The notes: generated from the sequence alone by a model not told the origin. DNA of 64,000 nucleotides from Victivallales bacterium (GCA_017535315.1 JAFXUD010000002.1:361111-425110), one strand, 5' to 3'. Shown: positions 26,220 to 35,350, counted from the first letter of the stretch. Numbers and translations: made by a program.

Positions 26220-28412
26220 TCAGACTGTTTCTTCATTCGCCCTGGCTTGTTTCATATAACTTAGTTGTTCTTGGTCGCTGAGATTGTTCCACAACACATT
26301 CCATCCGCATACCCTGACTTGAAGATCCCGATAATTCTCTGGATTCTTCCTGGCCTTCTCCAATGTTTCCAGGCTAAAGACATTGAAATGGATGGCATGG
26401 CCTCCCCCACGCACGTATGCCATGACAAAAGTGCGCATGGCTTCAAGACCGTCCTCTCCTGCCACGGCGGAAGGATGCAACATGATGTCCAGAGGAAAGT
26501 CAGCCATGAACTTCGCTGGATTCAGTTTGAGTACAGACTCCACGACCGCCGTGACACCATTATGGTTGGAGCCAGGTCTGATAGACACGTTTTTCGAAAG
26601 TTCCTCGCCTTGGAGACGGCCGTCTGGCGTGGCACCCATCTTGCTTCCATAATTGATAAACCCATTGGCTGAATGGAGTGCCGTCGTGAAAATGCCTCCT
26701 CGGCTGTTCGCCCTGCCATTGATGCTGTCTGCGATTCCTTCAAGCAGCGTGACTGCCAAGGAGTCTGGAAGTTCGCGGTTGTTTCCAAACTGGTCAGGGT
26801 CACGAAGAATCATCTGGCGAAGTCTCTCCTGCCCTTTCCAGTTTTCACGCAGAGCCTCCAGTAAATGCGGTAGCGTGATCGCATGTTTTTCAAAGACATA
26901 TTTCTTAATCATGGCAAGGGAATTGACGGCTGTGATAGGTCCTGCCAGCCAGATGTTTGAATTGTTGTATTTGCTTCCTTTCGAATATCCGTCGATTCCT
27001 TTTTCCAGTGCCGTCAATGATGCTCCTGAAAACATTGGCGCTGGATTGACATACCCAAGATACGGTTCAAACCTGTTGACGACTTCAATGACCTCATCGC
27101 ACATCTGGCGGAATCCTTCCATGACGGCTTCAAGCAATTCCTCAAAAGTGGCGGCGTTTGCATGTTCCCTGACAAATCTCATAAGCATGCCTGCAATATT
27201 CAGCACTGCGCCTGTCGTCTCGACATCGCATCCTCGTGCTGAATACTCGTAGCATCCCTTGATGTCCGCCGTGCGCGCCTCCTCTGGCGAATACCCATAG
27301 TGCATCATTGTCTTCTGGATGCACGGTTCGCCCACAAAGACCATGCTGTTCCTTCCAGAACGGATGAGCGTTAGCGCCTGGTCGATGAACCATACAGGGG
27401 TGTTCGGCGATACCTTTATCTGGATTTTGGGATCGTAGATATTCAATTTGCCATATTCATCAAGTATGATTCTTGAAAGTTCATTGACAAGGCTGGAGCC
27501 ATCGGGGGCGCTGCCTCCGAGAAAGAAAGGATGCCCCCAGTAATACTTCATCGACGACACCTTGAGCATAAAATTCCTGAGAATGCCCCTTGCATCCCCT
27601 TCTTCACAGCGTCCTGTGGCGATGTCGTTCTTATAGTAGTCAAACAGCATGACATCAAGGTTGCCGAAAGACCGCGTCTGAATACAATCCGCATATTCTG
27701 AGCACTGGTAATACAGCCAAATCTGAAGCATGGCTTCATAAAAGGTTTCTGGCCTGCCTATACGCAGATGACGGAGCGCATCCAATGTTTCTGGCTGGCA
27801 GCCTTTCCGCTCTCCCCACAAGATAAAGCGATCCAGAAGACTCAGAATCGCGCCATACTCACGGCATATTGATTGGAAGAAATCCGCCACTTCGTCAGAC
27901 ATGGTTCCACCATGACGCGAGGCGAAATTGCGCTCAGCCTCCTCTGTGCGCCGAAGAAGCCCAGGAAATCCCAAACCCAGAATCGCGTCATAGTCAGGGA
28001 CGCTGTGTGCATAGTCCATGTTGAAATAACCTTCAGCCAGGGTACTGTATCTATTCTTGATAGGAATGTTCTCCCTGCAATATTCCTTCTCGACTGCGAC
28101 CTTTCTCGGGTATGCTAAGGCGGACTCCAGAGGTTTCCTTCCCCAGATGCCCAAATCCACAAACAAATCATCCGATGACACGGCCACACGCATATTGTCC
28201 AGCAGAAAAGCGAAGCCTTCAGCCTTTTGCATCATTGGCGACAACGCGCTTTGCTTCTTCATATACTGCGGAAGCCTTGCTTCAAGTTCCTCGGCTGATA
28301 ATCCGCTTTCAGGTATGCCAACATCTTGAAAACGCTTCTCAAGGAGTTTTTTGTCAAATGATAAATTCAGCACTCGCAATTTCTCCAACCTGTATCCTGA
28401 ACCATGCGGCAA
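26220..28412 (-). CDS. Glycyl radical enzyme (pyruvate formate-lyase family), class unknown
   Basis: A 730-residue radical enzyme of the PFL superfamily, oxygen sensitive, needing a radical-SAM activase. The thiyl Cys is C387 in DIKGCYEYSARGCD, with Glu at 389 giving the C-x-E arrangement typical of glycyl radical dehydratases/lyases and not the CC pair of true pyruvate formate-lyase. The radical Gly is G703 in QVRVCGWNVLW; the usual Y after G is W here. Both catalytic positions are present, so the enzyme should be functional. No activase gene is in the window. First gene of the operon with DUF4838 and GH123-like exported proteins and divergent from a GH78 rhamnosidase, so a C-C or C-O lyase step on a sugar-derived product is plausible. 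The substrate is unknown. Confidence 0.88.
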   Translation of the reverse strand: MPHGSGYRLEKLRVLNLSFDKKLLEKRFQDVGIPESGLSAEELEARLPQYMKKQSALSPMMQKAEGFAFLLDNMRVAVSSDDLFVDLGIWGRKPLESALAYPRKVAVEKEYCRENIPIKNRYSTLAEGYFNMDYAHSVPDYDAILGLGFPGLLRRTEEAERNFASRHGGTMSDEVADFFQSICREYGAILSLLDRFILWGERKGCQPETLDALRHLRIGRPETFYEAMLQIWLYYQCSEYADCIQTRSFGNLDVMLFDYYKNDIATGRCEEGDARGILRNFMLKVSSMKYYWGHPFFLGGSAPDGSSLVNELSRIILDEYGKLNIYDPKIQIKVSPNTPVWFIDQALTLIRSGRNSMVFVGEPCIQKTMMHYGYSPEEARTADIKGCYEYSARGCDVETTGAVLNIAGMLMRFVREHANAATFEELLEAVMEGFRQMCDEVIEVVNRFEPYLGYVNPAPMFSGASLTALEKGIDGYSKGSKYNNSNIWLAGPITAVNSLAMIKKYVFEKHAITLPHLLEALRENWKGQERLRQMILRDPDQFGNNRELPDSLAVTLLEGIADSINGRANSRGGIFTTALHSANGFINYGSKMGATPDGRLQGEELSKNVSIRPGSNHNGVTAVVESVLKLNPAKFMADFPLDIMLHPSAVAGEDGLEAMRTFVMAYVRGGGHAIHFNVFSLETLEKARKNPENYRDLQVRVCGWNVLWNNLSDQEQLSYMKQARANEETV

Positions 28413-28483
28413 TCATCAAAAAACAGTATAAAAATCACTCCTGTCCGATAAAAAACTGTTTGACTAGAAAAACTTCAGGGATG

Positions 28484-28519
28484 GCAAAAAACTAAGGAAT
28501 CGTCAGACCCCCTTAGTTT
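28484..28519 (-). terminator. Intrinsic terminator or attenuator in the glycyl radical operon leader
   Basis: Read on the minus strand, AAACTAAGG and CCTTAGTTT form a perfect 9-bp stem around 13 bases, followed by a run of T. It lies about 70 bases upstream of the glycyl radical enzyme start on the same strand. No minus-strand gene precedes it, so it is best explained as a leader attenuator. Confidence 0.6.
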
Positions 28520-28532
28520 CAGCAACAAAAGC

Positions 28533-28590
28533 TTGAACCATGCATTACAATACCATCTTTTCTCATCTTTTCCAGTTCATACCCCGACAT
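28533..28590 (+). repeat. Dispersed repeat, family E copy 1
   Basis: TTGAACCATGCATTACAAT followed by ACCATCTTTTC and TCCAGTTCATACC. The same string with few changes is at 46891-46938. This copy has an extra duplicated TCATCTTTTC. Confidence 0.6.
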
Positions 28591-28747
28591 CGTTTTGAAA
28601 AAACGCCGAGACAAACGGCACCAACCGCTACCGCAAGCATTTCACTGTCTGGTTGCAATCCCTAACTATCTATACGATCGGTTATATGGATTTCGTACGT
28701 AAACAGAGCTTCCAAAGCTTCCAGAGATTCTAGTATTGTGATTGGAA

Positions 28748-28767
28748 ATATACGATAATCCGTATAT
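28748..28767. promoter_or_regulatory. Operator candidate upstream of GH78
   Basis: ATATACG-ataatc-CGTATAT is a perfect 7-bp inverted repeat ending 46 bases before the GH78 start codon. It immediately abuts the family A arm. It may bind a regulator of the rhamnosidase gene. Confidence 0.4.
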
Positions 28768-28813
28768 AGTTTTGAAATCACCTCCAAGGTCAATTCAAAT
28801 AGGAGAACGATGT

Positions 28814-31024
28814 ATGGAGCGCAAATGGCAGGGAATCTGGCTGAAAAAGAATCTAGGGCGTCCGCACTTTAAGGAGAATCCGCAACTGCCGTGTTTTCGC
28901 TGCGAGTTCACGGTGCCGACAGGGGCGAGGCGTATTATGGTGCAGCTGTGCGGTCTGGGCTTTCATCAGCTATACATAAACGGCGAACATGCGGACGACC
29001 GCTTCTATGCGCCCAGCCTTTCCCAGTATGACGTCCATGCAGGGTATGTGGAATACGATGTAAGCACCCTGGTCAGGGAAGGGCGCAATGTGCTTGTGGT
29101 ACAGCTGGGAGACGGCTTCTACAACTGCCGCAACCAGTGGATGTACACGGTCAACTTCAGTTCCTGGAGGGAGGCGCCATGCATGATCTGCGATGTGGAG
29201 GCGGATGGCAAGGTGATTGCCAGCTCAAGTTCGAAATGGCGCGTCAAGGGCGGACCAATCGTGCGCAGCTGCCACCATGAAGGCGAGATATATGATGCGC
29301 GTCTGGAGCTGCCGCGCGAGGCGTTCCTGCCTGGCTATGACGACAGCACTTGGGACAAGGCCGCCAGAGCCCTGCCGCCTGGGGGGCGCATTATGAAAGA
29401 GGAAGGCGAGCCATGCCGCATAATTAGGAGATTCGCCGCGCACGAGATGCCCGATGCGCCTGAAGGCACGCGCATGTTCGATTTGGGGCAAAACATCGCT
29501 GGCATTGCGGAACTGGAAATGGAAGGCGAAGCGGGCACTGTACTCAACATCCGCTATGCTGAGATATTGGATGACAAGGGGCAGCTGGACAGGTCAGGCT
29601 ATGACATGGGCATAAAAGAGTGCGAAACAGACACATATATCATGAAAGGCGGTGGCAAGGAGATATGGCATCCGACTTTCGTGTGGCATGGCTTCAGGTA
29701 TGTAGAGATCAGGGGCGCGGCCAATGTGAAAATCAGTCGTGTCACGGGCCTTTTCATCGCAACGGACATGAAGAGCATGGGCAAGTTCAGCTCATCGGAC
29801 GAAACGCTGAACAAGGTGCAGGAGATTACACTCAACAGCTATCTCGGCAACTTCATGGGAATTCCCACCGACTGCCCCACGCGGGAAAAGTTCGGCTGGA
29901 CTGGTGACGCCGCCTGCGCGTTGGAGACTGGCTTGTGGAACTTCGACTGCACACATGGTCTGGACAGGCTGGCTAGGATAATCTCTGACCTGCAACGGCC
30001 AGACGGCAACTTCCCGACGCATGGCCCCACCACCCTGTGGGGGTTTGGAGAAAGCAATCCAGGGTACAGCCGATACATGTATGACTTCTGCTATAAGAAC
30101 TATCTTTTCAGGGGCGATGACGCGCCGATGCGCCGCTACTACGACGCATTGCGGAGGGGAATGGACTTCTTCGAGGAAATCTCCAGGGAGGACAATCTGA
30201 TACGCACCTTCGGCTATGGTGACTGGTGCAATCCTGACTATGCGCCCGCAAAGGCAGGTGCGCCAACCAGGTCTCCCGTCGCCATTGAAAGCTGCTTCTG
30301 GTTTACCATATTGAAGGAAATGTCCTTCATCTGCAGGCATCTTGGCCATGAGGACGACGCACAGCATTACAGCGATTTGTCGCAGGACGTCAGGGAGGCT
30401 ATACTGAGTTGCTTCTACAATGTGGAGAAAGCCGTCTTTGACGATGGCTTCTGGAGCTCGACGGCACTGGCGTTGAATGCGGGGATAATTCCAGAGCAGG
30501 ACAAGGCGGCGCTGGCGGGAAAACTGGTCGAGGAGGTGCGGCGCAACAGCCATAAATGCAGGTTCGGCATAGTTGGCGCGGAATGCGTGCAGCTTGCTCT
30601 GTCGGAGGCGGGCTATGCATCCGACGCATACAAGATGGCCGTTCAGCCAGAGTACCCTGGCTGGGGCAATCTTGTCGCGCGTGGTGCCACCACGCTATGG
30701 GAAATGTGGGCGGGCAATGCATCATGCAATCACATAATGATGGGAGGCGTGTCCGCCTGGATGTTTAGATGTCTAGCGGGAATGTATCCTGCGGAGCCTG
30801 GTTTCAGTAGAATCAGACTTGCGCCTACGCTGATACCTGAGTTGAACGAGGTCTCTGCAAGCCATGCGACGCCATTGGGCAGGCTCTCCTCCAAGTGGGT
30901 TCGCAGCGGCAGACAGTTCAGATGCACATTCGAGGTGCCGAGGGGCGCTATTGCCGAAGTGCGTCTGCCTGGCATCGACGAATGCATCCAGGGCAATGCG
31001 GAATATGTGGTGACAATTGAATAG
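28814..31024 (+). CDS. GH78 alpha-L-rhamnosidase
   Basis: Inverting alpha-L-rhamnosidase of 736 residues with the family order: N-terminal beta-sandwich (FRCEFTVPTGARRIMVQL; GLGFHQLYINGEHAD), a concanavalin-like domain (FDLGQNIAGIAELEM), the (alpha/alpha)6 catalytic barrel containing PTDCPTREKFGWTGDA (the general acid region) and WNFDCTHGLDRL, and a C-terminal beta domain (GFSRIRLAPTL). No signal peptide, so it is predicted to be cytoplasmic. The ATG at 28814 is chosen because AGGAG lies eight bases upstream and the homology starts there; an upstream in-frame start would cross repeat DNA. Divergent from the glycyl radical operon. Rhamnose released here could feed that operon, but this is inference. 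Confidence 0.9.
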   Translation: MERKWQGIWLKKNLGRPHFKENPQLPCFRCEFTVPTGARRIMVQLCGLGFHQLYINGEHADDRFYAPSLSQYDVHAGYVEYDVSTLVREGRNVLVVQLGDGFYNCRNQWMYTVNFSSWREAPCMICDVEADGKVIASSSSKWRVKGGPIVRSCHHEGEIYDARLELPREAFLPGYDDSTWDKAARALPPGGRIMKEEGEPCRIIRRFAAHEMPDAPEGTRMFDLGQNIAGIAELEMEGEAGTVLNIRYAEILDDKGQLDRSGYDMGIKECETDTYIMKGGGKEIWHPTFVWHGFRYVEIRGAANVKISRVTGLFIATDMKSMGKFSSSDETLNKVQEITLNSYLGNFMGIPTDCPTREKFGWTGDAACALETGLWNFDCTHGLDRLARIISDLQRPDGNFPTHGPTTLWGFGESNPGYSRYMYDFCYKNYLFRGDDAPMRRYYDALRRGMDFFEEISREDNLIRTFGYGDWCNPDYAPAKAGAPTRSPVAIESCFWFTILKEMSFICRHLGHEDDAQHYSDLSQDVREAILSCFYNVEKAVFDDGFWSSTALALNAGIIPEQDKAALAGKLVEEVRRNSHKCRFGIVGAECVQLALSEAGYASDAYKMAVQPEYPGWGNLVARGATTLWEMWAGNASCNHIMMGGVSAWMFRCLAGMYPAEPGFSRIRLAPTLIPELNEVSASHATPLGRLSSKWVRSGRQFRCTFEVPRGAIAEVRLPGIDECIQGNAEYVVTIE

Positions 31025-31383
31025 TTTAATATTTTCAAAACTAGCGCGTTTGCGCTAAGAGACGGGCGTATTGCCAACGCCAATATGTTCAGTTGATGCG
31101 TAGTATTTCGATGAAAGTTTTGATATTATCTCCAAAATGTGAAGTAATGACTTGACGCCCATCAGGAAAGATAGTGCATCTGCCAAAGTGCTTGATTTGG
31201 TAACGTTATCTACACGGAAACGTTCCCCTGCGGACGCGGCTGAACGCGGAAGCTGGCTATTCAGGAAAAGATTAAATTCCTGTGAACTGCCGTATAAACG
31301 GCAGTTTGCTTCTGTGTATTCTGTGGACTCAAAACCTACCCTCATGGGGAACAGAGCATATTGCGAAAAAACTCAACAAATCG
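31025..31383. other. Intergenic region with three repeat types
   Basis: No convincing gene. It contains a diverged family A inverted pair (31027-31042 and 31116-31133) with an internal AGCGC-gttt-GCGCT hairpin, family B copy 1 (31134-31200), a perfect hairpin AACTGCCGT-ataa-ACGGCAGTT (31285-31306) and the GGGGAACA end of family C (31330-31350). An 83-codon open frame across it is made only of repeat sequence. Confidence 0.65.
31134..31200 (+). repeat. Dispersed repeat, family B copy 1
   Basis: Begins AAAATGTGA, contains CTTGACGCCCATC, GGAAAGAT and ATCTGCCAAAGTG. It aligns along its whole length with 35351-35425, about four bases in five identical, with a short insertion in the second copy. 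Confidence 0.65.
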
Positions 31384-32619
31384 TCATTTCGTTTCAAATT
31401 TAACTTCCATTGATTTTACATCCTTCAGGTCTTCCTTGTCCATATCCAATGAGAAAACTGTACCATCACTATTGCAATAATACCCTCCATATATCATAAA
31501 TTCGGGGGAAATTGTTCTATTATCATGAGCCAACAAAGCTCTATTGCATTCTTCTGTTGAAATAACAATATCATTCCCGTCTTTATCTTTTAGTGATAAT
31601 ACACAATTTATTTTTTTATACAACTTAGCAAAATAAGAATCAAGTGTTCGTGTTTGTGGAAAAGCAAAAGCAACGAACTTTTGCATTGAAGGATTATATC
31701 TTTTGCTTACATTAAGAAATATTACTATTTCATTTGGGTTCATAGGAACACTAGGCTCCGGACGAAAATGCTCAGCACGACTAATTTTCTTAACAACGGT
31801 ATATTCTTGATTAACGGTTGGCAAACATCTTACTTCGAATCTTTCTTTTTCTTCTATTATGTTTTTTTCTACATAGAAACACAAATCATAGTTTCTTTTA
31901 TTAAATTTATTACTTGGTGAAACAACTATTTCATCCGATTTATGTAAACAAGTTTTATCCAACACATCATATAAATATGGCAATACTTCATCAACATATT
32001 TCTTATGGTCAAATGTTATGGCAACGCCAATCCTGACTGTGACAGTATTCCCATCCTTTTGAGGAATGGCTGTTAACTGTGCCTCTGAACCAGTGCGGCC
32101 CTGTTCATCAACAAACGTCGGCAAGAGAAAATCCACAGGCTTCAGCAAATCCAAGGCATTCATCAGAATCTGTTCTGAGTCCTCCTTGCGAATCTCCTTC
32201 GTCACCATCTGCGCCCACACGTTTTCCATTCCCTTGACTTCATTTCGCAGGATTTTGGACTCCTCCAGTTTTTTCCTAAGCTTTTTCTGCTCGACGGTGG
32301 CCCTGATGGTGATTTCAAACAGGCCTGCCTGGTTCTGCGCCGCAGGCTTCAGAACATCGTATTTTGTTATAAAGCCGTCGCTGTACGTCAAGACGTTGTC
32401 CTTTATCACCTTGTCGTTTTCAACCATGGTTTCGGCATTCATCAAGACACCGACGACCTGTTGAACCGCCTGGACAAAAGCATCCTTAAGAGCCGCGTCA
32501 GCCGACATGCCTATTCCCCGTGAAATGGCGACAGAGGTGTTCGTCTCTTCGGCAAACAAGGCATTTCCTGCAAGAAACAAAACAAAAGATAAAAGAATCA
32601 AAAATGTTTTTTGACGCAT
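31384..32619 (-). CDS. Exported protein with N-terminal LPP20/FlgT-like domain, function unknown
   Basis: A 411-residue protein with a clear signal peptide (KTFLILLSFVLFLAGNALFAEE). Residues about 27-115 (SRGIGMSADAALKDAFVQAV, then a segment on a TYSDGF core) resemble the alpha/beta fold of LPP20 or FlgT N-terminal domains, where many small residues alternate in an Ala-rich helix. The remainder is not recognised. GGGAG stands nine bases before the ATG. Third gene of a three-gene minus-strand set with the lipoprotein and the coiled-coil exported protein. AT-rich compared with the neighbouring enzyme genes. A structural envelope or flagella-like accessory role is possible, but no flagellar genes are present. 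Confidence 0.65.
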   Translation of the reverse strand: MRQKTFLILLSFVLFLAGNALFAEETNTSVAISRGIGMSADAALKDAFVQAVQQVVGVLMNAETMVENDKVIKDNVLTYSDGFITKYDVLKPAAQNQAGLFEITIRATVEQKKLRKKLEESKILRNEVKGMENVWAQMVTKEIRKEDSEQILMNALDLLKPVDFLLPTFVDEQGRTGSEAQLTAIPQKDGNTVTVRIGVAITFDHKKYVDEVLPYLYDVLDKTCLHKSDEIVVSPSNKFNKRNYDLCFYVEKNIIEEKERFEVRCLPTVNQEYTVVKKISRAEHFRPEPSVPMNPNEIVIFLNVSKRYNPSMQKFVAFAFPQTRTLDSYFAKLYKKINCVLSLKDKDGNDIVISTEECNRALLAHDNRTISPEFMIYGGYYCNSDGTVFSLDMDKEDLKDVKSMEVKFETK

Positions 32620-32660
32620 TATTTTTTTCTCCCGATGAAAAGATGAAGTTGTTGATTATC

Positions 32661-33110
32661 CTACTTAATCAATTTCCTTATATCGCTCTGGCGAAAAACC
32701 ACTGCATAGCGGAAAATCCCATCGTCAGCCAACTCTTTTTCCACGACTCTATTGCGTAGCCTGAAGTTTGTTGGAAGAGACGGAAAGTTCTTTTGCAAAA
32801 GTGCCTTGACCCGCAATAGTGCTGTTCCCTCACGATATTGAATGTCTTCTTTTTTCGTGTCTATTACCACGATAACGTAAACAAGTCCTTGGTAATCATA
32901 TACACCCTGTGGTGCAGACGGGCTTGATTCATATATTTCTATTGCGTCATAGTATTTGTCTTCTTCGTCAGACTTGTAGGTCGGCGCAAAGGTATTTGTC
33001 ATACGATTTACAGAAGTAACGGAAAGAGGAGGGCGTGACTTGGTGACTCCAGCACATCCAACGCATAACAAAAAGACTATGCAATCCAAAAGAAGAAACC
33101 GTCGAATCAT
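32661..33110 (-). CDS. Small lipoprotein, function unknown
   Basis: A 149-residue protein beginning RRFLLLDCIVFLLCVGCAG, a signal peptide with a lipobox-like LCVGC, so probably lipid-anchored. The rest has an alternating beta pattern (YQGLVYVIVVIDT; FRYAVVFRQSDI) but matches no family I recognise. The ATG at 33110 places the basic residues right before the hydrophobic core; an earlier in-frame Met at 33149 would add 13 residues and spoil the signal. Middle of the three-gene exported set, 41 bases before the LPP20-like gene. Confidence 0.6.
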   Translation of the reverse strand: MIRRFLLLDCIVFLLCVGCAGVTKSRPPLSVTSVNRMTNTFAPTYKSDEEDKYYDAIEIYESSPSAPQGVYDYQGLVYVIVVIDTKKEDIQYREGTALLRVKALLQKNFPSLPTNFRLRNRVVEKELADDGIFRYAVVFRQSDIRKLIK

Positions 33111-33182
33111 ATATTTACGCTCGTGGTTGTTGATTGAGCTTTGGCACACTGGCTGGCCAGTGTGCCACTCACGATTCAGTTT

Positions 33183-34892
33183 TTAGAAATCGTCTCCGAC
33201 GTTCGTGTCACCGCTGAAAGCACCAGAAGTCGATTTCTTGTCCTTCTTTGTGTTCCCATTGCCATTGTTAAGAACCTCAATGCCCTTTTTCGCTGGCTGA
33301 CGCTTCTGAAGTTCACCATTGATGTTCTTTTCCTGCTGGCCATAGCCTTTCTGGAAATCCTCTGTCCTATTCTGTGAAGCCTTGTCTGCTGCTTTGTTGG
33401 CAGCTTTGCGTCCGCGTTCCACGGTCTGGTGTTGGTTGTCCATCACCTTTGTTGCATAATTGATTTTTTCAATTTCAAGAGCCGTCTTGGCATCATTGGG
33501 ATTGATACCATACACAGAGACATAAATAGTACTGCCAGTAATCGGGTGCTCAACCTCATCGCTGAACAGAGACTGCATTCCACGAATCGTCTTGTTTTTG
33601 AACGACTGTGTCAGACGCTCTGCGTATGACTCTGCGACAACATCATTCTGGACTTTTTCATTGCCTCTGCTTTCCAAGGCTGTCCTGGCCATCTTGTAGC
33701 TCTCTACATCCGCCCAGACACAGAATGCAGCCATCTGCTGGGCGTATAAATCTGCTATCTGCTTGTTCTTCCTACGTTCTGTAGAAGAAAGATCATCATC
33801 GTAGGAACGCGCAGAAATACCTAAAAACCAGCGATTGCCTTCTGCATCAATATACTGGCGTGGTCCAATCATTGTAGCAGGGTTCTGGTCTTCAAGCCAA
33901 TCCTGAACAGACTTGGCATCAGCGGATGGTTTGACAGTATATTCCTCACCACTCACGATTGCCCGTGCAGAACGCTCCATGACCATGCTCCAGCAGAGCA
34001 TGACGGCGACCTGGTATATGCTGTTGCTCTCATTCCAGGATTCAGTCTGCATGATGACAGATGAACCGTACAGTGGCATACTGGCCATGGATTCAACTGC
34101 ACTTTCCTGACGTTCCCTGACAGATGCCTGCATCGCCTCTGCCTTATCCTGAAGATCAGAATATCTCTTTTTGGAGATTTCCAGTTGTTTCTTCAATTGC
34201 TCAAAACGTGCGATTTTGGCTTTATCCCGTTCGTTTTTTCTATATTCGATATCCAGTTTTTTTATCAGTGCCGCCATCAAATCGTTTAGCCGTTCGCCAA
34301 ACGTGGTTCCGCGTAGCATGTCGGCTTCAGCCTTGTTTGTCTGGTCAAGAAGTTTCGCAAGCTCTTCTTTTTCAATGGCAATCTCTTTGTCAAGTTGAGC
34401 ACGTTCTGCACCCAGAGCCTTGTTGACATCAGAGCCTGGCATACTGGCTATGTCAATGGCGGACATTTCCTGGTTGATAGTAGAGATGATATCGACTTTA
34501 GCCGTAAGGTATGCCTTTTTGACAGCCATCTCACGCTTAACAAAAAAATCCTTGTCTCTGGCAGGATCAGTTGTTTTGAACTCAGCACTTTCGATGACGA
34601 TTATGCGTTGTTTCTTCTTGTCCCATCCTTGCTTCCAGTCTTTAGCCTTGACTTGTTCTTTCAGAAGTTTCGTTGCATTCTTAAACTTCTTGTCAGCTGG
34701 TGCAGGAGCCGATTCCTGTGCTTCCCTAACAGCCTCGATACCTGCATCAGAAACAGTTTGTTCTGGCATCCCTGTTTCTTCAACCTGATTATTGGCTTCA
34801 TTGTCGTCATTATCCTGTGCATAGACCTGCGTAGAAAGCATAAGTCCAATTCCAGCTACAAGAATAATCAAAAACATTTTACTAATGGTCAT
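33183..34892 (-). CDS. Exported coiled-coil protein, function unknown
   Basis: A 569-residue exported protein. Signal peptide SKMFLIILVAGIGLMLSTQVYAQ is followed by an acidic low-complexity stretch (NDDNEANNQVEE). A basic segment (KDWKQGWDKKKQRIIVIESA) precedes a long charged coiled coil (about residues 160-270, EKEELAKLLDQTNKAEADML onward). A globular region of about 200 residues follows, with W-rich pieces (QTESWNESNSIYQVAVMLCW). The tail is Gly/Asn/Lys rich. CAGGAG lies upstream of the ATG. First gene of the three-gene set; the shared strand, spacing (72 and 41 bases) and common export suggest one envelope complex. I do not recognise the family. Confidence 0.65.
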   Translation of the reverse strand: MTISKMFLIILVAGIGLMLSTQVYAQDNDDNEANNQVEETGMPEQTVSDAGIEAVREAQESAPAPADKKFKNATKLLKEQVKAKDWKQGWDKKKQRIIVIESAEFKTTDPARDKDFFVKREMAVKKAYLTAKVDIISTINQEMSAIDIASMPGSDVNKALGAERAQLDKEIAIEKEELAKLLDQTNKAEADMLRGTTFGERLNDLMAALIKKLDIEYRKNERDKAKIARFEQLKKQLEISKKRYSDLQDKAEAMQASVRERQESAVESMASMPLYGSSVIMQTESWNESNSIYQVAVMLCWSMVMERSARAIVSGEEYTVKPSADAKSVQDWLEDQNPATMIGPRQYIDAEGNRWFLGISARSYDDDLSSTERRKNKQIADLYAQQMAAFCVWADVESYKMARTALESRGNEKVQNDVVAESYAERLTQSFKNKTIRGMQSLFSDEVEHPITGSTIYVSVYGINPNDAKTALEIEKINYATKVMDNQHQTVERGRKAANKAADKASQNRTEDFQKGYGQQEKNINGELQKRQPAKKGIEVLNNGNGNTKKDKKSTSGAFSGDTNVGDDF

Positions 34893-35290
34893 CTTTCACT
34901 CCTGGTAATAAAAAAGCGTTGCTCATCATGCCAGAACCACGGCTACCACACCGCCATACAAAAGCACAACAAAACAACGCCCAAGCAGGAGCGTGCCTAG
35001 ATTGCGTCTTGTATGTGTAATGACAAAAGTGGTAGTTTGGTTCTTACGCAAGACACTTAACCTGGACAAGGCCAGGCCTATTTCAAAGAGTTATTGCATC
35101 GTTATGTATTTTGGGTACACCTCCTATAAGCAAAAAACAAAATGACTAACTAGGCAGGGCATTCTGCTACCATTATTCTAGATACTAATATACCATCTAA
35201 AAAACGATTTGTAAACAATCAAAGGCCGATTTCTTGAAATTTCTTGATTTTTCAACGCTATGAATGACGTGACGCAATGAGAATACTACC

Positions 35291-35316
35291 CAGTCATGGG
35301 CTCCTGCCCATGACTG
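35291..35316. other. Perfect 10-bp hairpin
   Basis: CAGTCATGGG and CCCATGACTG enclose the six bases CTCCTG. No T run follows on either strand, so a simple terminator is unlikely; an RNA stem or a protein-binding site is possible. Confidence 0.5.
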
Positions 35317-35350
35317 ATCCCCTGTGCCTTTTTTCGTAGAAACCGTTTTC

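Larger units (their letters stand above)
28413..28813. other. Divergent regulatory region, glycyl radical enzyme / GH78
   Basis: No gene seen in 401 bases. It holds a minus-strand intrinsic terminator in the leader of the glycyl radical operon (28484-28519), one copy of repeat family E (28533-28590), a palindromic operator candidate (28748-28767) and one arm of repeat family A (28767-28784) just before the GH78 ribosome site. Confidence 0.7.

Noticed and set aside
31152..31403. An 83-residue open frame between GH78 and the exported set
   Set aside because: It spans repeat families B and C and overlaps the end of the real minus-strand gene.
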